This document shows, piece by piece, positions 24,158 to 36,727 of a DNA stretch of 64,000 nucleotides. The stretch spans positions 30,708,913-30,772,912 of the forward strand of contig NC_046677.1 of assembly GCF_003369915.1 (NCBI RefSeq), written 5' to 3'. Source of the DNA: Drosophila miranda. Its lineage: Eukaryota; Arthropoda; Insecta; Diptera; Drosophilidae. The position numbers were made by a program, and so were the translations under genes. The notes beneath the pieces are model-generated. The model did no database searches, was not told where the DNA came from, and saw nothing but the letters and a program-made list of their open reading frames with translations. Positions within the stretch are counted from its first letter, which is position 1. Each line of letters starts with the position of its first letter.

Positions 24158-27100
24158 GCACGTTATGTTGGCTTTTCGGTTGATTAACCAAGGAGCTCGC
24201 AGCGGTTGTTGCTTTAATTAACACTAAGCGAAACCAGTCACATTCGATCGAGTCAAATCAATTCGATTGTTAACGCTGTGGTGTATGCCCTTTATTTTCC
24301 CATTCCGATTGCCTTTCCCATTCCCTGAATCCATCCAAGTAATTAGTGCAATGCACTGGAGGTTAACTAAATGTGGCTGCCACAAATGGAAGATGAAGAT
24401 TTTCTGTATACACACGAGTACCGTCAACCAGCTGTCAGCTCGGTTTGAACAGCTTGTCCGCACTTCTCACAGCCTAAGCTCCTTGGAGCCCATCTTAGCT
24501 GGAAATATTCCGAAAGAAACATCAAACAAATGCGATAATTGGAAAAACCTCCATCAAAATATCAACACACTTCTGTCGCATTTCATTTTAAAGTAAACAC
24601 AACTTGATCGACAGGGAAGAATGTGTGTAATTGCATTGTATTTGTGTTTGGGCTTTGACCAACTCCAAACAAGTTGTTGCTTGGGCCTGCGGTGGACTAA
24701 ACAATTTTCCAAACTAATACCCCGCTGGGAGCACTGGGAGCTCAACCACACATGCGAGCGTACGTATTATGCCCCACAAAAATGGTCGAGTGAGTCGAGG
24801 GGAGAGTACGAATGAATGAACCGTACGAAACGTGGCAGAAAAAACCGAAATCCCAAAAATCCCTTGATTTATTTCTAATACCTATACACACACACACACC
24901 CAGGCACACGCACACATGCAGAAGGCAGAAATATCCTGGTAAATAGAGCAAGTGAAAAGTTCTACCACACAACAACAACAACAGCAAGAACAACAACCAA
25001 AGAAAAGAAAGAAGAAAAACGCAACAACAAGAGGGAAAACTTTAGCATTTCCCTGAGGAACTAAATTGTGCCACCGGCGGTTTGTTTGCTTCCTTTCAAC
25101 TGGGGCGGGTCCTTTCTCCGAAGCTCCGAGCTTCGAAGCTCCGTATCTCCTCCTCTGTTGTGCCTACTCCAAAGGCCTCGAACCACTCAAGGATCTGTGG
25201 CACGGACACGGAGACGGTGGCAGAGCGGGAGGCGGGCATGCAAAGTGAAGTAAAGCTAAACGAAAGTGCCTCAATTTAAGTTGTAAGCTGATTTGCCAGA
25301 CCGTAATATGGCCGCCCCTAACACACTCAGACCATTCAGAAACCCATGTGTATATATGTACATGTGTATGTATCCTCGCACTTCTCTGCTGTGCACATAT
25401 GTGCCTGGGCCCAAGGAGTATATGAGGCAGTCGCCATTGAAGTAGAAAAACTTTTTGGTCGGAGCAGCAACAGAAAATGCTCCAAATTAAGGCAAAACTT
25501 TTGGCAAGTATTCCCTTTTTTGTCGATGCCATTGGACGGAGAGCATCATGCATTTGTAATGAAGTTGGATGAGTGCGCAAAATAAAGGGAATACATAAAT
25601 ATTATTACAGATTGCCACTTTGCTGGGCAGCCAACAAAAGGGATACACTCGTTTGGGGGGAGGGCTTTCTTTGACATTTCCATATTGTGAATGGTAGAAC
25701 ACGTTCGTTAGCCAAGCGTGGAGGACTTTTTGCATTCTCATATCCTGTTCAAGGACTCCTGTATCCTGCACAAGGATGGGGGTATGATCACTTATTAGAG
25801 AAATGCTCTCGAGTCTACAAAACTATTCATGGGTACTTCATTTTCCTTAGTCAAATATGGAAAACTATATGGAACTGTCATTTCCTTGTCTCACTTCTTA
25901 AATATCGCACAATTTAACAAACGGTAGATATGGCCAACCTCAGCAGACTCTATGAAGAGGATCAAGTATTCCCCACAATGCACACGGACTTCCTCTATTA
26001 TAGACTCCAAACGAAGGGGGCAGAGTTAAGTGGAGCCTTCTTGTGTTTGAGCGGGCTGTTTTGGTCTGATTTTGACACAAATCCCTTTGGTGCTAAAGCA
26101 ATTTATGCGGTTTCAAGGCAAGGCAAATGGTATAGGACTAACCGCCGACTACTACCACTAGACTCCCTAACAAACACACTCAAGATGTGCGCTCTGAATG
26201 CGAGAATAGTTTTTCCGTATCCCAGGGAGTGAGAAAAGAGGGATTACCGGGAAGGAAGGAAGGATGTGGAAGGTCTGGGTCGGGGTCGGGCTCTGAGCAA
26301 CCCCCATGCACTTGGCTGGGCTTTGGTTATGGCTGGTTGGTTATGGTTAGATTGGTTGCTTCGTTGGATGCTGCATAAGTGCAATTTTATGTTCTGGCCC
26401 CGAAAAGTTCCTTCGCAGTAGTTGATAAATGGCTCACCGACGATGGTCGGCCCCCGACGGAAAAATGTTATGGAATTCTCAAAGCCAAATCCCCTCCATT
26501 CCCAGCAACAAAGCATAAAAAAGGCAAAAATGTAAATTTTCCTGCATAAATCTAACAATTTTCAAACATATGTATACGTGTGTACGTACGAGTATGTCCC
26601 ATTTCGAAAATAACCGGGAAGCGAAGGGAAGGAGGGGAAAAAAGGGCAAACAAAACCACATGCCACGCCTAACAAGCCGCCAACACCACCGCCTACCTTT
26701 GTGAGTGGTACATGGCCGCAGATAAACCGCCCAAAAGTAATGCCAAAACATTTCGTGTCATAAATTTTACGACATAAGCGCGAAAAGCAAAACAACACAA
26801 AAGCCAACAACCCAAAAAATGGAAGGACAAAGGAAATTGGAAATAGGAAATGTCTAGCGTCAAGAGGGCGAAGAAGCAATGCCCTTAGGAGGATATTTAT
26901 AGTACTCGTATAGAGTATAATTATATTCGATATTGGTCATTGACTGAAAAACATATTAGTTTGCCTACGCTAGCCGTAGTCGGAGCAGTTTTTGAAACTT
27001 TTGTCTACCATCTTTGACCATCGTTAGAAAACTTATAGTACCCCTAATGGTAGGGCATAAAATACAAGCAATGTGCATTACAATAAATATTGATTTACAA

Positions 27101-29808
27101 TTTTTTGCGCTTAGAACATTAATTTATCTGAATTCAGAGGCGTCGCTATAAAAGGATCAACAAAAAGAGGATAAATAAGTGTTGATAAAAGCACCAAAAT
27201 TATGAGTATAGAAAGTAGAGTATCAAAATCAATATTTAATTGGATTTTAATAAAGTTCGAATTGGTCTTACTTAGCTACAAATTCCCCACAAATTTGATT
27301 ACATTCCTAACGCATTTTATTAGCAGCCCCTCCCCGCCTAAGCATCTGCCTGCGGGAGGCCTATAAAAGCCTCTCCACTGATATTTAGCTGTTTCGGATG
27401 GGCTCTGCAGGGCTATAAATTAATTTAAGTGCCTGAAAATATTTTTGATAACATAAAATCAAACCGAGCGAGATCCCTTTCCCGTTGGCTGGTCGTGCTG
27501 TGCCGTTGCGGTTCAGCCCTGAAAATTTAAACGGCCTGGCCATTAAGCGGGCCGAGCTGGATGTAGTTTAATGGCTTTATTTCGGGGGAATGGGTGGGAC
27601 AGGGTTCAGACGGCTGTTTCCCAATACTCGGCCGCACTTTGGCCAATTCTATTGGTCTTCTGCTTGAAGATTTAATTAAAAAAGTCGAGAGCATGCAAAC
27701 GAAGTTTTTTAAAGGGAGTGGAAGGGAAGATTCGGCTGGCATAAGCCAGAACTTCTTGAGGGCTGGTGGCATACCCGCCACAAAGGATGCGCCAAAGGCA
27801 GTCAACAGTGACGGGCAAAGGCAGCGTAAGGCAAGGCAAACTTGGGAAAACTTATTCTTGGGAGCATCGTTATCATCGCCCATCATCAGGCCCGACAGAT
27901 ACAATAACAACAGCAACAGCAAAGGCAACGGCAAAGGCAATGCCAGAGAGAAAAGATATGACAGCCACTCGTCGTCTTCGATTCCTTCGTTAGCAATACT
28001 TTTAAAGTAAATTGCGGCAAAAAGGAGAAGCCTTCAAAAGGAACGGGGAGTGGGGGCAGCACGGAAGCTTTCCCGCACACGTTACGGCACTTTGCCTCCA
28101 CTCCGCTCCACTCCGATCCGTTCCACGCTTCGTTTGGCTCTGATTTTTCGCTGCTCGTCATGGTCATGATGGTTTTTGCTTGGAAAATTAATTGCATGCA
28201 AATATTGACAGAGCGAAAGTAAATATAATTTTATTGTTTACTCATAAATACGCATTATTTGAAAAATGAAAATAGAAAAGCGCCTTCCCTAAGGCTGAAC
28301 GGAAAAATGGGAAAAATAAATGAAGAAAGAAAGGAAGTGGGGAAAAAACTAATTGCTGCTAACCGAAGATGGGAGTATACTTTTCTGAAAAGGTATATAA
28401 ATATAAAAATGACCAGTACACCTACCCGGTGTAGACTGTAGACTGGTGAGAGGCAAAGACTTCTCACATGGAGAAACCTTGAAGTTAAAACAGAGATTCG
28501 ATCCCACTGGAAGGGTATCCTTTGTACAGGTTTGGAATACAAAATCACGATTTTCCGGGGTGGATTTTGTGCGGAGATAGGCTGGATTTTGACAGTTGCT
28601 CGGTTAATCGGTTTAAACATTTGGTGAAAATGCTGCTGCCTAATTAGCATCATTATTCTTGATGGGGTCACGCAGGCAGCAAAAAAATACTACAGCCGGA
28701 ACGCCGTAGGAGGAGGACGGGGTGCCAAACCTGGACCTGATAAATAGGCAAATGCTTAGCAAAGGTAATTAATGGGAAAGTGCAAGCAAGATGGAGCTAG
28801 ACTGAGATGAAAACGAGGCCCTCCAGTGATAATTAATGTGCCTTCTAAACACGAACATGAGACTCCGAATGGCACCGTGGAGGAGGTTATCGCTATCGCC
28901 AGAGCTGATATCAAATTGAAGCCAATTAAAAGTTACCAGTCTGTGAAGCTGCCAAAAAGCAGTCGGAAACGGGTCAGGTCCGACCAGATTTTATCTGATA
29001 CCTCTTCTTGTTGTGGGTGGCCCTTGGCTTTCGAACAAAACTTTCACGAGCAAAAATAGCATTAAATTGCACACAAAAGAACTCTCAATGCTTAAGACCA
29101 AGACCCGCCGGCCGGGGGCCAAAACAACAATTTACGCTCTCCAACTTGTTCGAGTGTTGCGCTTAATCGTCAAAAACACTTCTTATCGAAAAGTATTTCC
29201 CACTCTCCCAAAGCCAACTTTGCTCATAAATTATTACACAAAATTAGTTGCACACCAGCAGAGGAAAAGGACGATGGAAGAATACAGGGAGATGAAGAGT
29301 GCAGGGAGAAACATCTCAAAGGACTTAACAAATTTAAAGCTCGAGGAAGAACATGAAATATGGCTGGGCCAGGACAAAAAGCTAAATAATCACAGACATG
29401 TAGGATAATAAATGATTAACGTCCTGTCGAGACGCTGGGTGGAGCCTGAGAGGTCGTTTGTATAGATCTAGGTATGGCATCTCCCTCCTCCGCTCGAGGA
29501 TTGGCGAGATTGCCGCCAAAATGTTGGCAATGTTTGTCTCAATGTTTTTAAATTGATATTGATGAGCTTTGCCCATTAGGCAGGGCTTTGCAGTACAAAA
29601 TTTACCCCTTTGCGGAATAGAACTTTCAATTATAATTGAGAAACATTTACCAATGATTTTGAGGACAAACAAAATAAAAGATACTTCATTGCAAATAGTG
29701 CCATCGTTACAATAAATAACCGAAATCAAGTAGACTACATCAACAACTTTTAAACGAGATCTGTCTTATTATTTAAACCTCCAACACCCGATATATCAAC
29801 CTGATAAT

Positions 29809-32800
29809 ATGTCAGCTCAGAGGGAGCTACCCCGAAGAAAGCGAATACTTCATTTCCTCCAGGAAGAAAGAGAAACGAGGGGAAATAATAAAAGCTCATC
29901 GTCTCCACTCAGAATAGAAAGGGAGCAGAGTCCGAAACTCAGCCAACATGCCACACTCAACAATCGAGAGCCCGCACATCTTAAGGACGATTACAGGGGA
30001 AGCAGCCAGAGCCTATCATCATGTCTGATCACGAGGTCTTCGCTGGGTCCACGATTGAAAAGCGGTAGATACGGAAAGATATGATATCAAAAAGGGTTTG
30101 CTAATCCCATTTCTCGTGTGCTTTGGTCTTTCTATAGGTGCCAACAACCCAGCGAAGCGGTCCACCGGCAGATTGCCACGTACAGACAGTGAGTGCCTGT
30201 TCAAGGCAACGGGAATCGACTTTCTCACAGAAAAGGATACTAATACAACAACCCATGAGGTCAAGCTGGATTCCTCGGTTTATCCTCGGAAAACACCTTT
30301 AATGAACAAGTGCGACTTTTTTCCAAAATACGTGGACAACCGTCCATTCAAGGAGCAGGCAACCCAAACGCTCTATAGGTAACGCTCAATACTAGACGAG
30401 GACATATGTAGTTCTTTGTAGCTAAAACTTGTACTCCTTCTGACTCCCAGGGAAGCCTCGGCACAAACTTTGGCCTATTTGCCGGAGACTGAGGACAAGG
30501 TGATGGATGAGCATTTGGAGCTTTTCAGACTGGCTTCAGCTCTTCCTGGCGATAAGCCCCCGGGACTCTATGAGGTAGAAGTCTTGGAACGATCCCGCAG
30601 ACGTTGGGCATTTAACAAGGCACTGAACACAAACCTAAAGAGGCAACTGCAAGAGGCCCGAGAATTGGCCATGAAAACGAAGTACAAATCCATACTGGAG
30701 GCCTTCGAATGGGAGAGTTGGATCGAGCGGGAGGATTGCATACAAGAGTGTCAAAAGAGGCGTCTGGAAATCGTTATAAAGATGTTCGACAAGCGCGAGA
30801 AGGAGATGCATTTAGCATCCAAAAAGCGCATTGAAATGGCTTGCGAAGGTATCGCGGAGCGCCGCCAAGCTGCTCTTCATAAGAACGAGATAGAGTATCA
30901 GCGAGGCAAACGCCGGCTCGATATACAACTCGCAAAGACATCCCTGAAATGGCAAAAGCAGAGTCCCCTGTATTCCTTGGGATCACCGTGCTCCGAGTTC
31001 TATGGACCACTAATCAGACACGGTGTAGATCCGGCACGTCAGAGTTTCTTAGGCACTAACCGCAAAGCCTTCGATATTAGGATGGACGACCTGGAGAAGC
31101 GCGTGAAGATGAACAACGTGACGTGTCCGTTCCGAAAACTCAAGGAATGGTCCAAGCCCAGAGAGTATGTTAAGGAGTATGAGCAGAACTTCTGCTCTGA
31201 AAAAAAATTACAAAATCTTTACGACTCTTTGACGGCGTTAAGAAAGCAGCAATACGAACACAAAAATCCTCCCAAGAGTCTTAAGAAACGACACAAACCA
31301 CGCGTTCATTCAGTTGATGCACGCATGAGCTCTTTTTCAGGCTCGACCACTATGTTCTACAATCCTGAAAAGTCAAGGATGGAGCAACCGCAAAAGGGGC
31401 GTACAGTTGAACTTAATCGATCGAGTGCACTCGCCAAGAGCTTACAAGACGATAGGAGGCAAGTAGACTTAGAGTATCTTTTGCAAAAGTACGAGGGTAC
31501 CTATATTGGTTGGATTATGCAGTTCCTCTCTGAGGAAATGGGGCGGCTGAAGGAACAGCGAAGGCTCCACTTCTTTACCATTTTGGCCCAAAAGGAGAGA
31601 TGGCGACGCGAAGCGAATGAAGCAGGATTGCGGCAGAAGGAGAATGAACTGAGAAGGGTATACGACGAGCTGTTCCAGAAGAGCAATCCTGCCAACAAAC
31701 AAGTTGGCAATGAGTATCTCAATAGGATTCTTACAACAGATATGATCCACATAGCAGACCATGAGGCCACTAAAACGGTGACGGGTCTTGCAAAAGACAT
31801 TGATGCCGATATCCAGCGATGGCTGGAGAGCTTCAAGCTAATTCAGACCCCACTCACCTATGATCCACTGCGTCTCATGCTACGTGACATGGTCTCCCCA
31901 GACATGAATGCTGCTCTTGATCGTCATGAGAAGGCTCTTATCGCTAATTATATTGTTGAGGACGTGATATTTGGCAGAGTGTGGGAGGAGCTAGAACCAT
32001 TCGACATATCCACCACCCTGACTAGCGACTTCATTGATCGCCTCATCGACAACGATCTCTATCTATTCTCCACGGACAGCGAAAGTGACACACCGCAGGA
32101 AACATCAAGCTACGAGGCTAATGCTATTATACGAAAGCTTATCCGCCAGGCAGTTCCCGGACAGCGCTGGAAAGATGAAATCGAACGCATTGTGCACGAG
32201 AACCAAAACGATCTATTCGATGATGTCTTCGCAGCAATCATGAGCAAGATTGAGAATCCACCACCGGTGCGACCTTCCCAGTTAATCGAAGTCGGCCCAA
32301 TGCTATCGCACACTGTCATTAAAACGGAGGATAATATTCGAGCTATGGAGATTTTAGAGTTCGAGGCCATGAGAGATCAAATCCATACACAGTATTCGGA
32401 GGAACTCAAAACAACAATCCTATCCCTATTCAAAAAAATTACTGTCGATCATATTACCAAAAAATTGGAGACCGACGAACTATTTACTGAAGATGAGACC
32501 ATTCCAATGGGCGAAGACGTATTCATGAAGTCACAGAGCTACGGACCTCCAGAATCTGATCCGAAATTAGATTCTGACCTATACAGCATTATGGGGATTG
32601 TTGATATTTGTAAAGAGAAGAACTTTAATTTGCTCAAAGGAACCGGGCATCCCAAATTGGAATACAAACTGAATGACTATATTTTTCCATCGCAAATAGT
32701 CGTCTGCGAAAAAGATGATGTAGAGGAAGATGAGATGGAGATGGAAATGGAGATGGACATAACGGGTGAGACAGACATAGTGACTGAAACGGAGATGACA

Positions 32801-33148
32801 GTGAAGGAGGAAATGGCGATATCAATTGAAGACAAAATATCGATGGGTTTAGAGGAAGAGATGAAGATGGAGGCAAAGATAGATGTGCAAATGGGTAGAA
32901 AGATGGTGGAAAATGTAGAGTCGCCGAAAATTAACAATCCTAGTCTGACTGAAAAAACCTCCGAATACGCTGAAGAAAACTATGAAATAGAGTCTATTGA
33001 TAATATGGAAGCCTTAATAGAATCGGATCATAATCTGATTAAGAACCTCATCGAAAAAGCTCAAGAAGAAGATGAACTGGACACGTCGTCTCTATCTAAG
33101 AATTTGTTAAAAAAGGACAGCTTTGAAATAACTGCATTAGTTGGTTAA
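29809..33148 (+). CDS. CFAP91/MAATS1-like axonemal protein, copy 1 (three exons)
   Basis: Three exons, 29809-30064, 30138-30378 and 30451-33148, join in frame to 1,064 residues. Donors are GTAGAT and GTAACG, acceptors CTATAG and CCCAG, at the same codon positions as in the three paralogs. CFAP91 anchors radial spokes to outer doublets through the calmodulin- and spoke-associated complex. Family evidence: exon 2 ends in a TQTLYR motif that continues over the intron as EASAQT; then [30 protein letters not shown] near residue 348; and MQFLSEEMGRLKEQ near 522, inside a long basic helical region. Residues of about 640-760 belong to a block shared almost unchanged by all four copies. The last 300 residues are acidic and repetitive, with EMEMEMEMD and other Glu/Met runs, and are unlike the tails of copies 3 and 4. 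Sperm-tail expression is inferred. Family confidence is high; which copy carries the ancestral function is unknown. Confidence 0.88.
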
Positions 33149-33317
33149 CTTTTATTCACATTTTAGTACAGTTACAGTTCGAATATATATGTATTTTTAT
33201 ACTAATTAATACACACAACGAAATGACTTAAAATTTAAAAGTTTTTTTTTTCATAAGATAGTATGTATTAAGTAAATTTTTAGATACACTTCTAATAGTG
33301 ATTATAATCGAATAGTG

Positions 33318-33430
33318 TACAAAATTTGATTTCTCTAGCTCTTATAGTCTCTGAGATCTAGGCGCTCATCCGGACGGACAGATCTATATAGACTCAGTCG
33401 GAAACGTTACACTCATCCACATCCAAAATA
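33318..33430 (-). mobile_element. INE-1/DINE-1-like fragment between copies 1 and 2
   Basis: This is the reverse complement of the landmark blocks AGAGACTATAAGAGCTAGAG and the GGAAACG head. It lines up with the right arm of the longer element at 37.51-37.70 kb but lacks about 45 internal bases, including the GATCAAGAATATATAT block. It marks the left boundary of the sequence shared by copies 2 and 3. Confidence 0.65.
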
Positions 33431-33524
33431 GATTTTCATATTGCCCTCTTGCTCGTTCCCTAATCGGGGTCTAACAGCACAGCGGTTGCTGGCGATTTCC
33501 TCCCACTGCCTGATCTACTTACAA

Positions 33525-33610
33525 GCCAAATGTTTAACTTACCTCCGAATACTCGATCCAGAAAGTCGGTAGCACAGCTGCCAAGAGAATTTTACCTAGT
33601 ATGCTGGTGG
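33525..33610 (-). pseudogene. Relic of a dynein heavy chain exon with splice donor (upstream of copy 2)
   Basis: Read on the minus strand this gives GSCATDFLDRV followed by G-GTAAGT. The real dynein exon at 42194-42345 reads [11 protein letters not shown], then EFLQ and GTAAGC. At base level CAGAAAGTCGGT and AGCTGCC are shared, and the intron side also agrees (GCCAAATGTTTAACTTACCT versus the dynein's GCAAAATGCTTCGCTTACCT). An in-frame TAA a few codons upstream shows it is dead. Position and orientation relative to the CFAP91-like start match those around nested copy 4. Confidence 0.75.
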
Positions 33611-33727
33611 AAAAACATTCAACTCAATCACGAATCAGACATCAAACATCAAACATCTAAACATTCACGATATATCTCACATAACAACAGACAAAAGTTT
33701 ACCCAGTAATTAGGGAGCTACACAGAA

Positions 33728-36366
33728 ATGCCAGAGCAGAAGAAACGAACCTTAAGGGAGCTTCGAGGCCATCGGGTGCTCCATGACAATCACCAGACCG
33801 GACCAACCCGTTTCGATAGTGCACAACATTTACGCCAACCCGTTCCTCAAAAAGAACAATTGCCAAGTCACACCAAACGGGTCACTTTTGGCAACAAACT
33901 AGGCAATGGAGGTAATGACCAACCACCGAAGGCCAGAAAAGGTTTCATGCAAGCTGGAAAGGGCCTCACATCATGTCTGATCACGATGTCACCGGTGGGC
34001 CAACGATTACAGGCCGGTGGGTGTAAGATCAACATTTTATTCTTCCATTTATTCTTCATCCCTTAATATGTAGGTGCCAACAATCCTGGCGAAAGGTCGG
34101 TGAAAAGATTGCCTCGTACAGACAGCGAATGCCAGTTCAAGGCACCGGGAATCGATTTTCTAACAGCACGGGATACTAATATAACAACCCATGAGATCAA
34201 AATGCGTCCTTCGGCGACTTTGATTGGGATTGATTCTACCAAATGCGATTTCTTCCCGAAATATGTGGACAAGCGACCATTCAAGGAACAGGGAACACAA
34301 ACGCTCTATAGGTAAGCCTATATGACTTTGACCATTATTTCTAGATGAGAGCATTACTCTGTCTGATTCCCAGGGAATCCTCTGCACAAACGGTGGCCTA
34401 TTTGCCAGAGATCATGGACAAAGAGATGGATGAGCATCTAGAGCTGTTTACCCTACCGGCTTTGCTGCCTGGAGATAAGCCACCGGGACTCCATGAAGTC
34501 GAAATCCTTGAGCGTGCCCGCAAGCGCTGGGCCTTCAATAAGGCAGTGAAGACAAACTTTATGAAACAATTGCATGAGGCTCGGGAGTTGACAATGCAAA
34601 CCAAATACAAGCACATACTGGAAGCTTTTGAATGGGAGAGTTGGATCGAGCGGGAGGAGTACATACAGGAGTGTCAGAGGATGCGGCTCGAGATCGTTAT
34701 AAAAATGTTCGACAGGCGCGAGAAGGAGATGCATTTAGCATCCAAAAAACGCATTGAAATGGCTTGCGAACGCATCGAGATGCGCCGTCAAGCTGGTCTT
34801 CACAAGAACGAGATAGAGTATCAGCGAAGTAAGCGCCGGCTCGATATACAACTCGCAAAGACATCCCGGAAATGGCAAAAGCAGAGTTCCCTGTATTCCT
34901 TGGGATCACCGTGCTCCGAGTTCTATGGACCACTAATCAGACACGGTGTAGATCCGGCACGTCGGAGTTTCTTAGGCACTAACCGCAAAGCCTTCGATAT
35001 TAGGATGGACGACCTGGAGAAGCGCGTGAACATGAACAACGTGACGTGTCCATTCCGAAAACTCAAGGAATGGTCCAAGCCCAAAGAGTATGTTAAGGAG
35101 TATGAACAGAACTTCTGCAATGACACAAATTTGAAAAAGCTATACGAGTCCTTGAAGGGCTTGAGAACGCAGTCGAATATGGAAAACCGGACCGAACCGA
35201 AGTGTCTTAAGAAAAGAAAGCAATTGACCTCGGATAAGTACGAGAAATCTCCAAGTTACACCCACGTCGATTTCTATCAGGCAGCGCCAAAACAGATTCA
35301 ACCGCCAGAGCCGACGCAGACGCCCGGTCGTCTTCCAACAAGAAGAGGCACATTGTATGCAAAGCACTTGGAGTCTCAGAGAAGAAACGAAGCTTTTGAG
35401 AATTTACTGAAAACGTACGAAGGCACTTATATTGGTGGCATCATGCAGTTCCTCTCTGAGGAAATGGGGCGGCTGAAGGAATATCGAAAGCTCCACTTCT
35501 TTACCATGTTGGCCCAAAAGGAGAGATGGCGACGCGAAGCGGGTGAAGCAGGATTGCGGCAGAAGGAGAATGAACTGAGAAAGCTATACGAAGAATTGTT
35601 CCAGAAGAGTATTGGGGCCCACAATCAGGTCAGCAATAAATATCTCAGCGCGCTTTTAACGACAGATATGAGCCACATAGCAGAGAGCGAGGCCGCTCTA
35701 ACGGTGACCGGGCAGGCCAAGCAAATCGATTTAGATATCCAGCGATGGCTAGAGAGCTTCAAGCTCATTCAGACGCCACTAACCTATGCTCCACTGCATC
35801 TCATGCTACGTGACATGGTCTCCCCAGACATGAATGCTGCTCTTGATCGTCATGAGAAGGCTCTTATCGCTAATTATATTGTTGAGGACGTGATATTTGG
35901 CAGAGTGTGGGAGGAGCTAGAACCATTCGACATATCCACCACCCTGACTAGCGACTTCATTGATCGCCTCATCGACAACGATCTCTATCTATTCTCCACG
36001 GACAGCGAAAGTGAAACACCGCAGGAAACATCAAGCTACGAGGCTAATTCTATTATACGAAAGCTTATCCGCCAGGCAGTTCCCGGACAGCGCTGGAAAG
36101 ATGAAATCGAACGCATTGTGCACGAGAACCAAAACGATCTATTCGATGATGTCTTCGCAGAAATCATGAATAAAATCGATAATCCTCCACCGGTGAAATC
36201 GTCCGACCTAATCACTGTCCATTCGTGTCCATCTCAGGGTCACTTTTCTAGGACTGACAATTTTCGATCTATAGATATTATGGACCTCCCAATTTTCCTC
36301 AACTCATTGCCAAATTCTGAATTTGAGCGCATTCAACCGCTATCTCTACAAAAAAGGCAAATATAG
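33728..36366 (+). CDS. CFAP91/MAATS1-like protein, copy 2 (truncated, chimeric 3' end)
   Basis: Exons 33728-34016, 34074-34311 and 34374-36366 give 839 residues. The protein matches copy 3 residue for residue through exons 1 and 2 and most of exon 3, up to ...LTYAPL, then differs by scattered changes. It contains all core family motifs: [42 protein letters not shown], and FLSEEMGRLKE. The reading frame stops after SLQKRQI, where copy 3 continues as SLQKKIEKDN for about 165 more residues. The bases after the stop resemble the end of copy 1, so the missing tail comes from a deletion or recombination that joined a copy 3-like body to a copy 1-like end. Because only the acidic, poorly conserved tail is lost, the product could still work; a decaying gene is the alternative. 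Confidence 0.82.
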
Positions 36367-36700
36367 ATGTAAAGATGGAGAGGAAAATGGTAGATGATAT
36401 AAAGATGTAGAAAATAAAAAATCCTAGTCTGACTGAAAACGCTTCCGAAGACGCAACTATGAAATGGAGCCTTCTGATAAGATGGAAGCATCAAAAGAAT
36501 TGAATCAAAATCTGATTGAGAACCTCTTCTAAAATACTCAAGAAGAAGATGAACTGGATACGTTGTCTCCATCTAAGAATTTGTTAAAAAAGAACAGCTC
36601 TGAAATAACTGCATTAGTTGGTTAACTTTAATCCACATTTTAGTACAGTTACAGTTCAAATATATTTGTACGTTTCTACCAATTAATACACACAACGAAA
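36367..36700 (+). pseudogene. Orphaned copy 1-type 3' coding tail and 3' UTR behind copy 2
   Basis: AATCCTAGTCTGACTGAAAA, AAGAATTTGTTAAAAAAG and ATAACTGCATTAGTTGGTTA occur here and at the end of copy 1 (32935-33148), in the same order. Indels and stops break the frame here. Homology continues into the non-coding flank (ACAGTTACAGTTC, ACACACAACGAAATG). The locus therefore once ended like copy 1. Confidence 0.8.
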
Positions 36701-36727
36701 TGTATTTTAATAGTTCATAGTATTTTT

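Larger units (their letters stand above)
8693..29808. other. 21 kb without a supported gene
   Basis: I searched both strands for protein-like frames and found none with a recognisable family, conserved motif or splice-linked partner. Frames longer than 100 codons (for example near 9.5-10.1, 18.9-19.5, 22.0-22.8 and 27.6-28.0 kb) are repeat-derived or of random composition. The DNA is AT-rich with many TTAATTA-type blocks and simple repeats, as in large fly intergenic regions or introns. Regulatory elements or non-coding RNAs may be present but cannot be seen from sequence alone. Confidence 0.5.
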
